Source: Streptomyces macrolidinus
GTDB taxonomy: Bacteria > Actinomycetota > Actinomycetes > Streptomycetales > Streptomycetaceae
Assembly: GCF_023887685.1 (NCBI RefSeq)
Contig: NZ_JAMWMR010000003.1
Location: forward strand, 124,001 to 188,000
Length of the DNA stretch: 64,000 nucleotides
Direction of reading: 5' to 3'
Of this stretch, positions 52,981 through 64,000 are shown piece after piece. Every line of letters starts with the position of its first letter. The stretch's first letter is position 1. The notes under the pieces were generated by a model. That model was not told the origin of the DNA. It searched no databases and was given only the letters and a program-made list of their open reading frames with translations. The position numbers were made by a program, and so were the translations under genes.

Positions 52981-54306
52981 GTGCGTGAATACCTGCTGAC
53001 GCTCTGCATCACGGCCGCGGTGACGTATCTGCTGACAGGGCCGGTACGCAAGTTCGCGATCGTGGCGGGGGCCATGCCGGAGATCCGGGCCCGGGACGTG
53101 CACCGGGAACCGACACCCCGGCTCGGCGGTATCGCGATGTTCTTCGGTCTGTGCGCGGGTCTGCTGGTCGCCTCGCATCTGGAGAACCTCAACGAGGTCT
53201 TCGCCAAGTCGAACGAGCCGCGGGCGCTGCTCTCCGGTGCCGCGCTGATCTGGCTCATCGGTGTGCTGGACGACAAGTTCGAGATCGACGCCCTGATCAA
53301 GCTCGGCGGCCAGATGATCGCCGCGGGCGTGATGGTGATGCAGGGTCTGACGATCCTGTGGCTGCCGGTGCCAGGCGTCGGCTCGGTCGCGCTCACCCAG
53401 TGGCAGGGCACGCTGTTGACGGTGGCCCTGGTGGTCATCACGATCAACGCGGTCAACTTCGTCGACGGTCTCGACGGTCTCGCCGCGGGCATGGTGTGCA
53501 TCGCGTCGGCCGCGTTCTTCATGTACGCGTACCGGATCTGGTACGGCTACGGCCTGGAGGCCGCCGCCCCCGCGACGCTGTTCGCGGCGATCCTCATGGG
53601 CATGTGTCTCGGCTTCCTGCCGCACAACATGCATCCGGCGCGGATCTTCATGGGCGATTCGGGGTCGATGCTGATCGGGCTCGTGCTCGCCGCCGGGGCC
53701 ATCTCGATCACCGGGCAGGTCGACCCGGACGCGATGAACCTCTTCTCCGGGTCCGAGCGCGCCACGGTCCATCAGACCGTCCCGGTCTACATCCCGTTGC
53801 TGCTGCCGCTGACGATCATCGCGGTCCCGGCCGCGGACCTCGTCCTCGCGATCGTGCGCCGTACCTGGCGCGGGCAGTCGCCGTTCGCCGCGGACCGCGG
53901 GCATCTGCACCATCGGCTCCTGGAGATCGGCCACTCGCACAGCCGGGCCGTGCTGATCATGTACTTCTGGTCGGCGCTCATCGCCTTCGGGACGCTCGCG
54001 TACTCCGTCAAGTCGGCGTCCATGTGGATCGTGCTCGGCATCGTGGCACTGAGCGCGGTCGGTCTGGTGCTGCTTCTGCTGCCGCGGTTCCGGCCGCGCG
54101 CCCCGCGCTGGGCCGAGGCCGTCGTGCCGCCGCGCTACCGCCGTGCCGCCGCGAAGCCGCTGTCCGCCGCGTACGAGGCAGGGGAGGGGCCGGAGGCCGA
54201 GGGCTGCCGGACCCCGGTCGTCGCGGGCGTCTCCGGGGTCAACGGGGCCACGGCGATCGGTTCCCGGGCGCGGCTGGACCGCCGTAAGGCCGAGTCCCCG
54301 CGCTGA
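52981..54306 (+). CDS. Undecaprenyl-phosphate N-acetylglucosamine-1-phosphate transferase (WecA/TagO-type)
   Basis: A 441-residue polytopic membrane enzyme that starts wall glycopolymer synthesis by moving a sugar-1-phosphate from UDP to undecaprenyl phosphate. GTG 52981 follows GGGGAAG. MraY/WecA motifs: VLDDKFEID (about 94), NFVDGLDGLAAG (about 160), GDSGSMLIG (about 225) and GHLHHRLL (about 305). The C-terminal ~65 residues are soluble and less conserved. Confidence 0.93.
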   Translation: MREYLLTLCITAAVTYLLTGPVRKFAIVAGAMPEIRARDVHREPTPRLGGIAMFFGLCAGLLVASHLENLNEVFAKSNEPRALLSGAALIWLIGVLDDKFEIDALIKLGGQMIAAGVMVMQGLTILWLPVPGVGSVALTQWQGTLLTVALVVITINAVNFVDGLDGLAAGMVCIASAAFFMYAYRIWYGYGLEAAAPATLFAAILMGMCLGFLPHNMHPARIFMGDSGSMLIGLVLAAGAISITGQVDPDAMNLFSGSERATVHQTVPVYIPLLLPLTIIAVPAADLVLAIVRRTWRGQSPFAADRGHLHHRLLEIGHSHSRAVLIMYFWSALIAFGTLAYSVKSASMWIVLGIVALSAVGLVLLLLPRFRPRAPRWAEAVVPPRYRRAAAKPLSAAYEAGEGPEAEGCRTPVVAGVSGVNGATAIGSRARLDRRKAESPR

Positions 54307-54378
54307 CGGAGGCCACGGGCGCAGACCGTCGGGCGCCGAGCGACAAGGTAAGAATCTGACGAGTGCGTTGCCGAGTCA

Positions 54379-54398
54379 TGGGGGTGCAAAGCGCCCCA
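54379..54398 (+). terminator. Possible stem-loop after WecA/TagO-type gene
   Basis: TGGGG(G)TGC and GCGCCCCA pair imperfectly around AAA, 72 bp past the stop. Weak. Confidence 0.3.
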
Positions 54399-54439
54399 AT
54401 ACCAGACAATTCCCTCTCGTATTTGCGCAATAGCGCAGG

Positions 54440-54457
54440 GTCACACTCATGTGTGAC
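54440..54457. promoter_or_regulatory. Perfect palindrome GTCACAC-tcat-GTGTGAC
   Basis: Seven-base perfect arms with a 4-base centre upstream of the atp operon. It resembles the half-sites of CRP-type regulators but in the outward order. A regulator binding site is likely; which one is not known. Confidence 0.45.
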
Positions 54458-54496
54458 AGCACGCACACCCAGTAGGTAAAGACCGCATCAAATAGT

Positions 54497-54514
54497 TTGT
54501 GATACCGTTCACGA
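54497..54514. promoter_or_regulatory. Rex-like redox operator upstream of atp operon
   Basis: TTGTGATACCGTTCACGA keeps both core halves (TTGTGA and TTCAC) of the 18-bp Streptomyces Rex operator at the right spacing, with one mismatch in the right outer half. Rex represses respiratory genes until NADH/NAD+ rises. Confidence 0.6.
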
Positions 54515-54639
54515 GAACCCCGGGGTAGAGCCAAAGGGTCCCAATGTGCTGGGTCCCTCGGCGCGAGGTCTCCACTCGGCCCGGGACTACGCTCGTCCAT
54601 GACGACACCCTGCCCCTTTCACTCAGCGGAGTTGCCGCC

Positions 54640-55077
54640 ATGCCGTCTTCCGACGCCCGGAACCTTCTCCAGATCGCTGTACCCACAGCGGCTGTCGGCG
54701 TGATCGCCGTCGCCGTCAGTGGTGCGGTCGCTGGGGGCAAGGGTGCGCTCGGCGCGGCCGTCGGTACGGTGCTCGCCGTCCTCTTCATGGGGATCGGCCT
54801 CTACGTCCTTCAGTGGACGGCGAAGTCGCTTCCGCATCTGTTCCAGGCCATGGGGCTGATGCTCTATGTCGCCCAGCTCCTGCTGCTCCTGATCTTCGCG
54901 GGCGTCTTCAAGGACACTTCCCTGTTCAATCCGAAGACGTTCGCGGCCGGGCTCGTCGTGGCGACGGTCGTGTGGATGGCGGCGCAGGCACGTGCGCACA
55001 TGAAGGCCAAGATCTTCTACGTCGACCCTGACTCCGAGAAGCACGAGAAGCCTCAGAAGACGGGCTCCTCGTCGTGA
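54640..55077 (+). CDS. atpI: ATP synthase protein I
   Basis: A 145-residue membrane protein with four hydrophobic segments (LLQIAVPTAAVGVIAVAVSG, ALGAAVGTVLAVLFMGIGLYV, AMGLMLYVAQLLLLLIFAGVF and AAGLVVATVVWMAA) and a charged tail. AtpI helps assemble the c-ring. ATG 54640 follows GGAG at 8 bases; upstream in-frame codons show no conservation. First gene of the operon; a 225-bp gap follows before atpB. Confidence 0.85.
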   Translation: MPSSDARNLLQIAVPTAAVGVIAVAVSGAVAGGKGALGAAVGTVLAVLFMGIGLYVLQWTAKSLPHLFQAMGLMLYVAQLLLLLIFAGVFKDTSLFNPKTFAAGLVVATVVWMAAQARAHMKAKIFYVDPDSEKHEKPQKTGSSS

Positions 55078-55302
55078 GGGGTAGGGCCGGGATAAAGACG
55101 TGTGCGAGATCCTGCTATCGTCCGGTGCCAACTGCGGCATCGCGGGCGAGGGCATCTGAGCTGACGCCTGCTCAATCGCGAGGCTTGATGCCCCACTGCC
55201 GCCCCCACATCCGTAACACCAGTCCGGTGCCGTTCCGCGGCTGCGCGCCGCACCGACACAACGAGGTTGCCCAACCCATGCGTCACGCCGAAGGAGCCCG
55301 CG

Positions 55303-56121
55303 GTGAGTGCTGACCAGACCCAGCTCGCCTTTGACTGGAGCTGCCGCATCCTGTCCGACAACGGTTGTGGCTTTCCGGCACCGGGCCTGAACTCCTTCCT
55401 CTTCAAGCCCCTGTTCACCGTGGGCGGCTTCGAGTTCAACAAGGTGATGCTGCTCGCGCTCGTCACCACCGCCCTGGTCGTGACGTTCTTCGCACTGGCC
55501 TTCGGCAAGGCCAAGGTCGTCCCGGGCAAGATGCAGTTGATCGCCGAGGCCGGCTACGACTTCGTGCGCCGCGGCATCGTCTACGAGACGCTCGGCAAGC
55601 GCGAGGGCGAGAAGTACGTCCCGCTCATGGTCTCGCTGTTCTTCTTCATCTGGATCATGAACATCTGGTCCGTGATCCCGCTGGCCCAGTTCCCGGTCTC
55701 GTCGCTGATCGCCTTCCCGATGGTGCTCGCGCTGATCGTCTACGTCACCTGGGTCGCGCTGACCTTCAAGAAGCACGGCTTCGTCGGCTTCTTCAAGAAC
55801 GTCACGGGCTATGACAAGTCGCTCGGCGCCGTGCTGCCGCTCGTCATGGTCATCGAGTTCTTCTCGAACCTGCTCGTCCGCCCGTTCACGCACGCGGTGC
55901 GACTGTTCGCCAACATGTTCGCGGGTCACCTGATGCTGGTGATGTTCACCGTCGCCTCCTGGTACCTGATGAACAGCTACATGATCCCGGCCGCCGGTGT
56001 CTCGTTCGTGATGACCATGGCCATGATCTGCTTCGAACTCTTCGTGCAGGCCGTCCAGGCGTACGTCTTCGTACTCCTCGCCTGCTCCTACATTCAGGGC
56101 GCTCTCGCCGAGCACCACTGA
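55303..56121 (+). CDS. atpB: ATP synthase Fo subunit a
   Basis: A 272-residue membrane subunit forming the proton half-channels. GTG 55303 follows AAGGAG. The essential Arg is in RPFTHAVRLFANMFAGH, and helices include FFFIWIMNIWSVIPL. Operon position before atpE is standard. Confidence 0.97.
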   Translation: MSADQTQLAFDWSCRILSDNGCGFPAPGLNSFLFKPLFTVGGFEFNKVMLLALVTTALVVTFFALAFGKAKVVPGKMQLIAEAGYDFVRRGIVYETLGKREGEKYVPLMVSLFFFIWIMNIWSVIPLAQFPVSSLIAFPMVLALIVYVTWVALTFKKHGFVGFFKNVTGYDKSLGAVLPLVMVIEFFSNLLVRPFTHAVRLFANMFAGHLMLVMFTVASWYLMNSYMIPAAGVSFVMTMAMICFELFVQAVQAYVFVLLACSYIQGALAEHH

Positions 56122-56424
<303 letters not shown>

Positions 56425-56463
56425 GCAACTCCTGACCGACACGTATCGACGAAAGGCACTGAT

Positions 56464-57015
56464 GTGATCGCCAACCTGGTGCAGCTCGCGGCCGAGGAGA
56501 CGGAGCAGAACCCGCTCCTCCCGGCCGGCCCCGAGCTGCTCGTCGGCACCATCGCCTTCGCCATCGTGTTCTTCTTCTTCTGGAAGAAGCTGCTCCCGAA
56601 CATCAACAAGGTTCTGGACGAGCGGCACAAGGCGATCGAAGGCGGGATCGAAGAGGCCGAGGCCATGAAGGTCGAGGCCCAGAGCGTGCTCGAGCAGTAC
56701 AAGGCTCAGCTCGCCGAAGCCCGGCACGAGGCCGCGCGGCTGCGCCAGGAGGCGCAGGAGCAGGGTGCCCAGCTCATCGCCGAGATGCGCGAGGAGGGCC
56801 AGCGGCAGCGCGAGGAGATCGTCGCCGCCGGTCACGCGCAGATCGAGGCCGACCGCAGCGCCGCCGCCCAGCACCTGCGTCAGGACGTCGGCCGTCTGGC
56901 CACCGACCTGGCGGGCAAGCTGGTCGGTGAGTCCCTCGAGGACCACGCCCGGCAGAGCCGCGTGATCGACCGCTTCCTCGACGAGCTCGAGGAGAAGGCC
57001 GAGGCCGCGCGATGA
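56464..57015 (+). CDS. atpF: ATP synthase Fo subunit b
   Basis: A 183-residue peripheral stalk subunit: one membrane helix (GTIAFAIVFFFFWKKLLP, about 28-45) and a long charged coiled coil. GTG 56464 follows GAAAGG. Its stop overlaps atpH (ATGA). Confidence 0.97.
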   Translation: MIANLVQLAAEETEQNPLLPAGPELLVGTIAFAIVFFFFWKKLLPNINKVLDERHKAIEGGIEEAEAMKVEAQSVLEQYKAQLAEARHEAARLRQEAQEQGAQLIAEMREEGQRQREEIVAAGHAQIEADRSAAAQHLRQDVGRLATDLAGKLVGESLEDHARQSRVIDRFLDELEEKAEAAR

Positions 57016-57827
57016 ACGGAGCGAGCCGCGAGGCCCTGGCAGCCGCACGCGAGCGTCTCGACGCGCTGACGGACTCCACGTCCGTGGACGCGGCGCAGCT
57101 CGCCGACGAGCTGGCCGCCGTCACCGCGCTGCTCGACCGCGAGGCGTCGCTGCGTCGGGTCCTCACCGACCCGGCGCAGCCCGGCGAGGCCAAGGCCGAG
57201 CTGGCCCAGCGCCTGCTGGACGGCCAGGTCAGCGGGGCGACCGCGGACCTGGTGGCCGGCATGGTGCGTACGCGCTGGTCGCAGCCGCGCGACCTGGTGG
57301 ACGCGGTGGAGGAGCTGGCGAACATCGCCGACCTCACCGCCGCCGAGAAGGCGAACGGCCTCGACGACGTCGAGGACGAACTGTTCCGGTTCGGCCGTAT
57401 CGCCACCTCGAACACCGAGCTGCGCTCCGCGCTGACCGACCGTGCCGCGACCGCCTCGGCGAAGGGCGAGCTGGTGCGCCGGCTCCTCGGTGGCCGGGCC
57501 CACGTGACCACGGAACGTCTGGTGACGCGTCTTGTGACCGCGCCGCGTGGACGTAGCCTGGAAGCGGGAATCGAGTCCCTGTCCAAGCTCGCCGCCGCGC
57601 GCCGTGACCGCCTGGTCGCTGTCGTCACCTCGGCGGTGCCGCTCAGCGACACCCAGAAGCGGCGCCTCGGTGCCGCGCTGGCCAAGGTGTACGGCCGCCC
57701 CATGCACCTCAACCTCGACGTGGACCCCGCGGTCCTCGGCGGGATGCGGGTGCAGGTCGGAGACGAGGTCATCAACGGTTCCGTCGGGGACCGACTCGAG
57801 GACGCCGCCCGCCGCATGGCGAGCTAA
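57012..57827 (+). CDS. atpH: ATP synthase F1 subunit delta
   Basis: A 271-residue delta subunit, of the longer actinobacterial type. It links F1 to the b subunits. The C-terminal [21 protein letters not shown] is diagnostic. Coupled to atpF by ATGA. Confidence 0.96.
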   Translation: MNGASREALAAARERLDALTDSTSVDAAQLADELAAVTALLDREASLRRVLTDPAQPGEAKAELAQRLLDGQVSGATADLVAGMVRTRWSQPRDLVDAVEELANIADLTAAEKANGLDDVEDELFRFGRIATSNTELRSALTDRAATASAKGELVRRLLGGRAHVTTERLVTRLVTAPRGRSLEAGIESLSKLAAARRDRLVAVVTSAVPLSDTQKRRLGAALAKVYGRPMHLNLDVDPAVLGGMRVQVGDEVINGSVGDRLEDAARRMAS

Positions 57828-57850
57828 GCGCAACTCCATACGCAGTACTA

Positions 57851-57896
57851 CGGCCCGCGTTGGGCCGTGCAGAGGATTCCTGGGGGCCGCCCCCAG
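57851..57896 (+). other. Two hairpins between atpH and atpA
   Basis: The 115-bp gap has CGGCCC/GGGCCG (57851-57856, 57862-57867) and CTGGGGG/CCCCCAG (57880-57886, 57890-57896). They may tune or process the message inside the operon, raising atpA output relative to upstream genes. Confidence 0.5.
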
Positions 57897-57942
57897 ACCC
57901 CCAAAGAAACTTCGGGCCCAACAAGGAGAGCAGGGAACCCAG

Positions 57943-59535
57943 ATGGCGGAGCTCACGATCCGGCCGGAGGAGATCCGGGACGCGCTGGAGAACTTTGTCC
58001 AGTCGTACAAGCCGGACGCGGCCTCGCGCGAGGAGGTCGGTACGGTCACCCTTGCCGGCGACGGCATCGCGAAGGTCGAGGGTCTTCCCTCGGCCATGGC
58101 CAACGAACTGCTGAAGTTCGAGGACGGCACCCTCGGCCTCGCCCTCAACCTCGAGGAGCGCGAGATCGGTGCCATCGTCCTCGGTGAGTTCAGCGGCATC
58201 GAGGAGGGCCAGCCGGTGCAGCGCACCGGTGAGGTGCTCTCCGTGGCCGTCGGCGAGGGCTACCTCGGCCGCGTCGTCGACCCGCTCGGCAACCCCATCG
58301 ACGGCCTCGGCGAGATCGAGACCGAGGGCCGCCGCGCCCTCGAACTGCAGGCCCCCACGGTCATGCAGCGCAAGTCGGTGCACGAGCCGATGGAGACGGG
58401 CTACAAGGCCGTCGACGCCATGACCCCGATCGGTCGTGGCCAGCGTCAGCTCATCATCGGCGACCGTCAGACGGGTAAGACCGCGCTGGCCGTCGACACG
58501 ATCATCAACCAGCGTGACAACTGGCGTACCGGCGACCCGAAGAAGCAGGTCCGCTGCATCTACGTCGCCATCGGCCAGAAGGGCTCCACCATCGCGTCGG
58601 TCCGCCGCGCGCTGGAGGAGAACGGCGCGCTGGAGTACACGACCATCGTCGCCGCCCCGGCGTCCGACCCGGCCGGCTTCAAGTACCTGGCGCCGTACAC
58701 CGGTTCGGCCATCGGTCAGCACTGGATGTACCAGGGCAAGCACGTCCTGATCATCTTCGACGACCTGTCGAAGCAGGCCGACGCCTACCGCGCCGTGTCC
58801 CTGCTGCTGCGCCGCCCGCCGGGCCGTGAGGCCTACCCGGGTGACGTCTTCTACCTGCACTCCCGTCTGCTGGAGCGCTGCGCCAAGCTCTCCGACGACA
58901 TGGGTGCCGGTTCGATGACCGGTCTGCCGATCGTCGAGACCAAGGCCAACGACGTCTCGGCGTTCATCCCGACCAACGTCATCTCCATCACCGACGGCCA
59001 GTGCTTCCTGGAGTCCGACCTGTTCAACGCCGGTCAGCGTCCGGCCCTGAACGTCGGTATCTCGGTCTCGCGTGTCGGTGGTTCGGCCCAGCACAAGGCC
59101 ATGCGCCAGGTCTCCGGCCGACTGCGTGTCGACCTCGCCCAGTTCCGTGAGCTGGAGGCGTTCGCCGCCTTCGGTTCCGACCTGGACGCCGCGTCGAAGG
59201 CGCAGCTCGAGCGCGGTCAGCGGATGGTCGAGCTGCTGAAGCAGAACCAGTACCAGCCGATGGCCACCGAGGACCAGGTCGTCTCCGTGTGGGCCGGTAC
59301 CAACGGCCGTATGGACGATGTGCCGGTCGCCGACATCCGCCGCTTCGAGAAGGAGCTGCTGGAGTACCTGCACCGCAAGGAGCAGGGCCTCATGACCTCC
59401 ATCAAGGAGGGCGCCAAGATGTCGAACGACACGATCCAGGCGATCGACGACGCCGTCTCCGAGTTCAAGAAGCAGTTCGAGACCTCGGACGGCAAGCTGC
59501 TCGGCGAGGACGCCCCGGCCGCAGCGGCCAAGTGA
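57943..59535 (+). CDS. atpA: ATP synthase F1 subunit alpha
   Basis: A 530-residue non-catalytic nucleotide-binding subunit. Walker A GDRQTGKT at 173-180; [17 protein letters not shown] and [17 protein letters not shown] later. ATG 57943 gives [11 protein letters not shown]. The C-terminal ~20-residue tail is typical of actinobacteria. Confidence 0.98.
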   Translation: MAELTIRPEEIRDALENFVQSYKPDAASREEVGTVTLAGDGIAKVEGLPSAMANELLKFEDGTLGLALNLEEREIGAIVLGEFSGIEEGQPVQRTGEVLSVAVGEGYLGRVVDPLGNPIDGLGEIETEGRRALELQAPTVMQRKSVHEPMETGYKAVDAMTPIGRGQRQLIIGDRQTGKTALAVDTIINQRDNWRTGDPKKQVRCIYVAIGQKGSTIASVRRALEENGALEYTTIVAAPASDPAGFKYLAPYTGSAIGQHWMYQGKHVLIIFDDLSKQADAYRAVSLLLRRPPGREAYPGDVFYLHSRLLERCAKLSDDMGAGSMTGLPIVETKANDVSAFIPTNVISITDGQCFLESDLFNAGQRPALNVGISVSRVGGSAQHKAMRQVSGRLRVDLAQFRELEAFAAFGSDLDAASKAQLERGQRMVELLKQNQYQPMATEDQVVSVWAGTNGRMDDVPVADIRRFEKELLEYLHRKEQGLMTSIKEGAKMSNDTIQAIDDAVSEFKKQFETSDGKLLGEDAPAAAAK

Positions 59536-59557
59536 CGTAAAGGAAGGGACCTGACTC

Positions 59558-61914
<2,357 letters not shown>

Positions 61915-62049
61915 CGTCGGGCTCTTGGTAGGTGGGGGACGAGACCGGCGCCGGCCACGGCCCGCGTCCCGTCCCCCTCTCCACGCCACCGCAGCACGCG
62001 GGGACCGCACGGCCCCCGCACCCCTCGCCACCCGGCGGGGCGGGCCCGG

Positions 62050-62111
62050 GGCACTTCGGTGCCTTACGCCCTACTAGACTTACGAACCAACACCCGGCAT
62101 CACCGCCGGGT
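62050..62111 (+). other. Hairpins in the atpD-atpC gap
   Basis: The 217-bp gap contains GGCAC-TTCG-GTGCC (62050-62063), a UUCG tetraloop, then a TAGACT (62075-62080) that could be a -10, and ACCCGGC/GCCGGGT (62092-62111) just before the atpC ribosome site. Such a gap is unusual within atp operons and suggests separate control of atpC. Confidence 0.5.
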
Positions 62112-62131
62112 GGTGACCCGAGGAGCCACCC

Positions 62132-62506
62132 TTGGCTGCTGAGCTGCACGTCGAGCTGGTCGCCGCCGACCGCAAGGTCTGGTCCGGCGAGGCCACCCTG
62201 GTCGTCGCGCGCACCACGTCCGGCGACATCGGTGTCATGCCCGGTCACCAGCCGCTGCTCGGTGTGCTGGAGTCGGGCCCGGTGACCATCCGTACGAGTG
62301 ATGGTGCGACCGTCATCGCCGCGGTGCACGGCGGTTTCATCTCGTTCGCGGACGACAAGCTGTCCCTGCTGGCAGAGATCGCCGAGCTGTCGGAAGAGAT
62401 CGATGTCCAGCGCGCGGAGCGGGCTCTCGAGCGCGCGAAGTCGAAGGCCGATGCCTCGGCCGAGCGTCGCGCGGAGGTCCGACTGCGCGCGGTGAACGCG
62501 CACTGA
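62132..62506 (+). CDS. atpC: ATP synthase F1 subunit epsilon
   Basis: A 124-residue subunit that couples and inhibits the rotor. TTG 62132 is the start, with GAGGAG 6 bases upstream. Beta-sandwich (LHVELVAADRKVWSGEA, GDIGVMPGHQPLLGVLE) and C-terminal helical hairpin (VQRAERALERAKSKADAS). Confidence 0.96.
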   Translation: MAAELHVELVAADRKVWSGEATLVVARTTSGDIGVMPGHQPLLGVLESGPVTIRTSDGATVIAAVHGGFISFADDKLSLLAEIAELSEEIDVQRAERALERAKSKADASAERRAEVRLRAVNAH

Positions 62507-62529
62507 ACCCAGCGCGCCGCATGATGTGA

Positions 62530-62595
62530 CTCAGCCGCGGCCGGCCCGGAGCAATCCGGTGCCGGCCGCGGCTGAGGTGAATCCGGGTGTTTTTT
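62530..62595 (+). terminator. Terminator of the atp operon
   Basis: CTCAGCCGCGGCCGGC (62530-62545) pairs perfectly over 16 bp with 62561-62576, followed by GTGTTTTTT at 62588-62595. Confidence 0.85.
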
Positions 62596-62632
62596 CCGTT
62601 CCGTTACCTAGGAGACGAGGAGGTCGGTGTCG

Positions 62633-63079
62633 ATGGTCCTCGCCCTGAGTGTGATCGGAGCGGTCCTGGCACTCGTAGTAGTGGGGCTGTTCGTCTTCGG
62701 GCTCAGGCGGCGCCTCATCCAGCGCTCCGGCGGCACCTTCGACTGCAGCCTGCGCTGGGACGTCGCGGAGGAGCCCGACACCAGCGGCAAGGGCTGGAGT
62801 TACGGGGTCGCCCGCTACAACGGCGACCGCATCGAGTGGTTCCGGGTCTTCTCCTACGCCCCGCGCCCGCGCCGGGTCCTCGAACGCTCGGCGATCGAGG
62901 TGGCCGGGCGTCGCGGCCCGGAGGGCGAGGAGGAGCTGGCGCTGCTCTCCGACGCGGTGATCCTCGCCTGCCATCACCGGGGTACGCGCCTGGAGTTGGC
63001 GATGAGCGAGGACGCGCTGACCGGGTTCCTGGCGTGGCTGGAGGCCGCACCACCAGGACAGAGGGTGAACGTCGCGTAG
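62633..63079 (+). CDS. DUF2550 family membrane-anchored protein
   Basis: A 148-residue protein with one N-terminal membrane helix (ALSVIGAVLALVVVGLFVFGL) and a beta-rich cytoplasmic domain (FDCSLRWDV, WSYGVARYNGDRIEWFRVFSY). ATG 62633 is chosen because GGAGG lies 9 bases upstream; GTG 62627 is too close. DUF2550 genes commonly follow atpC in Actinobacteria; the role is unknown. The stop codon is inside the first 75-bp repeat. Confidence 0.88.
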   Translation: MVLALSVIGAVLALVVVGLFVFGLRRRLIQRSGGTFDCSLRWDVAEEPDTSGKGWSYGVARYNGDRIEWFRVFSYAPRPRRVLERSAIEVAGRRGPEGEEELALLSDAVILACHHRGTRLELAMSEDALTGFLAWLEAAPPGQRVNVA

Positions 63080-63238
63080 AGCGACGTTCGGGGCCCCGCT
63101 GGGTGGGGGTACCCCCGGCAGCGGAGCTGTTGGGGGAGGGTGAACGTCGCGTAGGGCGACGTTCGGGGCCCCGCTGGGTGGGGGTACCCCCGGCAGCGGA
63201 GCTGTTGGGGGAGGGTGAACGTCGCGTAGAGCGACGTC
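63065..63238. repeat. 75-bp tandem repeats overlapping the DUF2550 stop
   Basis: Two full copies (63065-63139, 63140-63214; one difference seen) and a partial third (63215-63238). Each holds the palindromes AACGTCGC-gtaga-GCGACGTT and GGGGGTACCCCC. The first copy includes the last codons and stop of the DUF2550 gene. The array lies between convergent genes, so it may act as a terminator or a repeat-type recombination site. Confidence 0.9.
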
Positions 63239-63271
63239 CACCCGCCGGTGGGGGGGGGTGTCCGGACGACG

Positions 63272-64000
<729 letters not shown>

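Larger units (their letters stand above)
54307..54639 (+). other. ATP synthase operon regulatory region
   Basis: A 333-bp, AT-richer gap before atpI. It contains a small hairpin (54379-54398), a TGCGC-aata-GCGCA palindrome near 54424, a GTCACAC palindrome (54440-54457) and a Rex-like operator (54497-54514). TAGTTT (54493-54498) could be a -10 overlapping the Rex site. No gene is seen in the gap. Confidence 0.5.

Noticed and set aside
63249..63258. Run of G considered as a phase-variation tract
   Set aside because: It lies between convergent genes, outside any coding region or clear promoter.

Overview
The window is chromosomal DNA of a Streptomyces or a very close relative. The evidence is very high GC with strongly GC-ending codons, frequent GTG and TTG starts, ATGA and GTGA stop/start overlaps, a conservon operon (sensor kinase, roadblock, DUF742, GTPase), Ku plus a stand-alone LigD-type polymerase domain, and the core order lysA-hom-thrC-thrB-rho-LCP-rpmE-prfA-prmC-TsaC-PTP-glyA-WecA/TagO-atpIBEFHAGDC followed by a DUF2550 gene and a GH18 chitinase. 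Both ends cut genes: a GH25 lysozyme on the left and the GH18 chitinase on the right.

Layout. 1-8.5 kb: GH25 lysozyme, MarR regulator, PP2C-like phosphatase, and a four-gene conservon followed by a styrene/indole-monooxygenase-type flavoprotein. 8.5-21.3 kb: mostly minus-strand envelope and regulatory genes (CDP-glycerol transferase-like membrane protein, NlpC/P60 hydrolase, TetR regulator coupled to a small protein, a class-A-like palindromic element, two divergent diiron oxygenases, PBP plus FtsW/RodA, lipoprotein plus sensor kinase, dual-specificity-type phosphatase). 21.4-29.3 kb: a degenerate NERD protein, the divergent NHEJ pair (LigD-type polymerase and Ku), a LanC-like protein, and a compact type III PKS / flavoprotein / UbiA prenyltransferase locus.

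29.4-36.2 kb is the accessory region. Base composition and codon use drop visibly, a truncated VOC gene marks the left junction, and an intact tRNA-Arg(CCG) marks the right. It holds a probable restriction-modification-like system (an 79-residue XRE control protein translationally coupled to a PD-(D/E)XK/zinc/HEAT protein, divergent from a zinc-finger DNA methyltransferase). It also holds a DUF1152 gene divergent from a GntR regulator with a 16-bp operator repeated at three places, and a small ORF coupled to a HATPase. No integrase and no second attachment site were found, so it looks like a decayed or recombined integration hot spot.

36.3-64 kb is core: response regulator, ArgS-like protein without catalytic motifs, lysine/threonine biosynthesis, Rho, LCP cell-wall ligase, rpmE behind a textbook SigR promoter, the prfA-prmC-TsaC translation block, SHMT, undecaprenyl-phosphate sugar transferase, and the complete F1Fo ATP synthase operon with a Rex-like operator upstream. 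Notable oddities here are a candidate 46-codon repeat peptide gene between prmC and the TsaC gene, a low-molecular-weight phosphatase with Ser in place of the catalytic Cys, an insertion in the ACT domain of homoserine dehydrogenase, and 75-bp tandem repeats that contain the stop codon of the DUF2550 gene.
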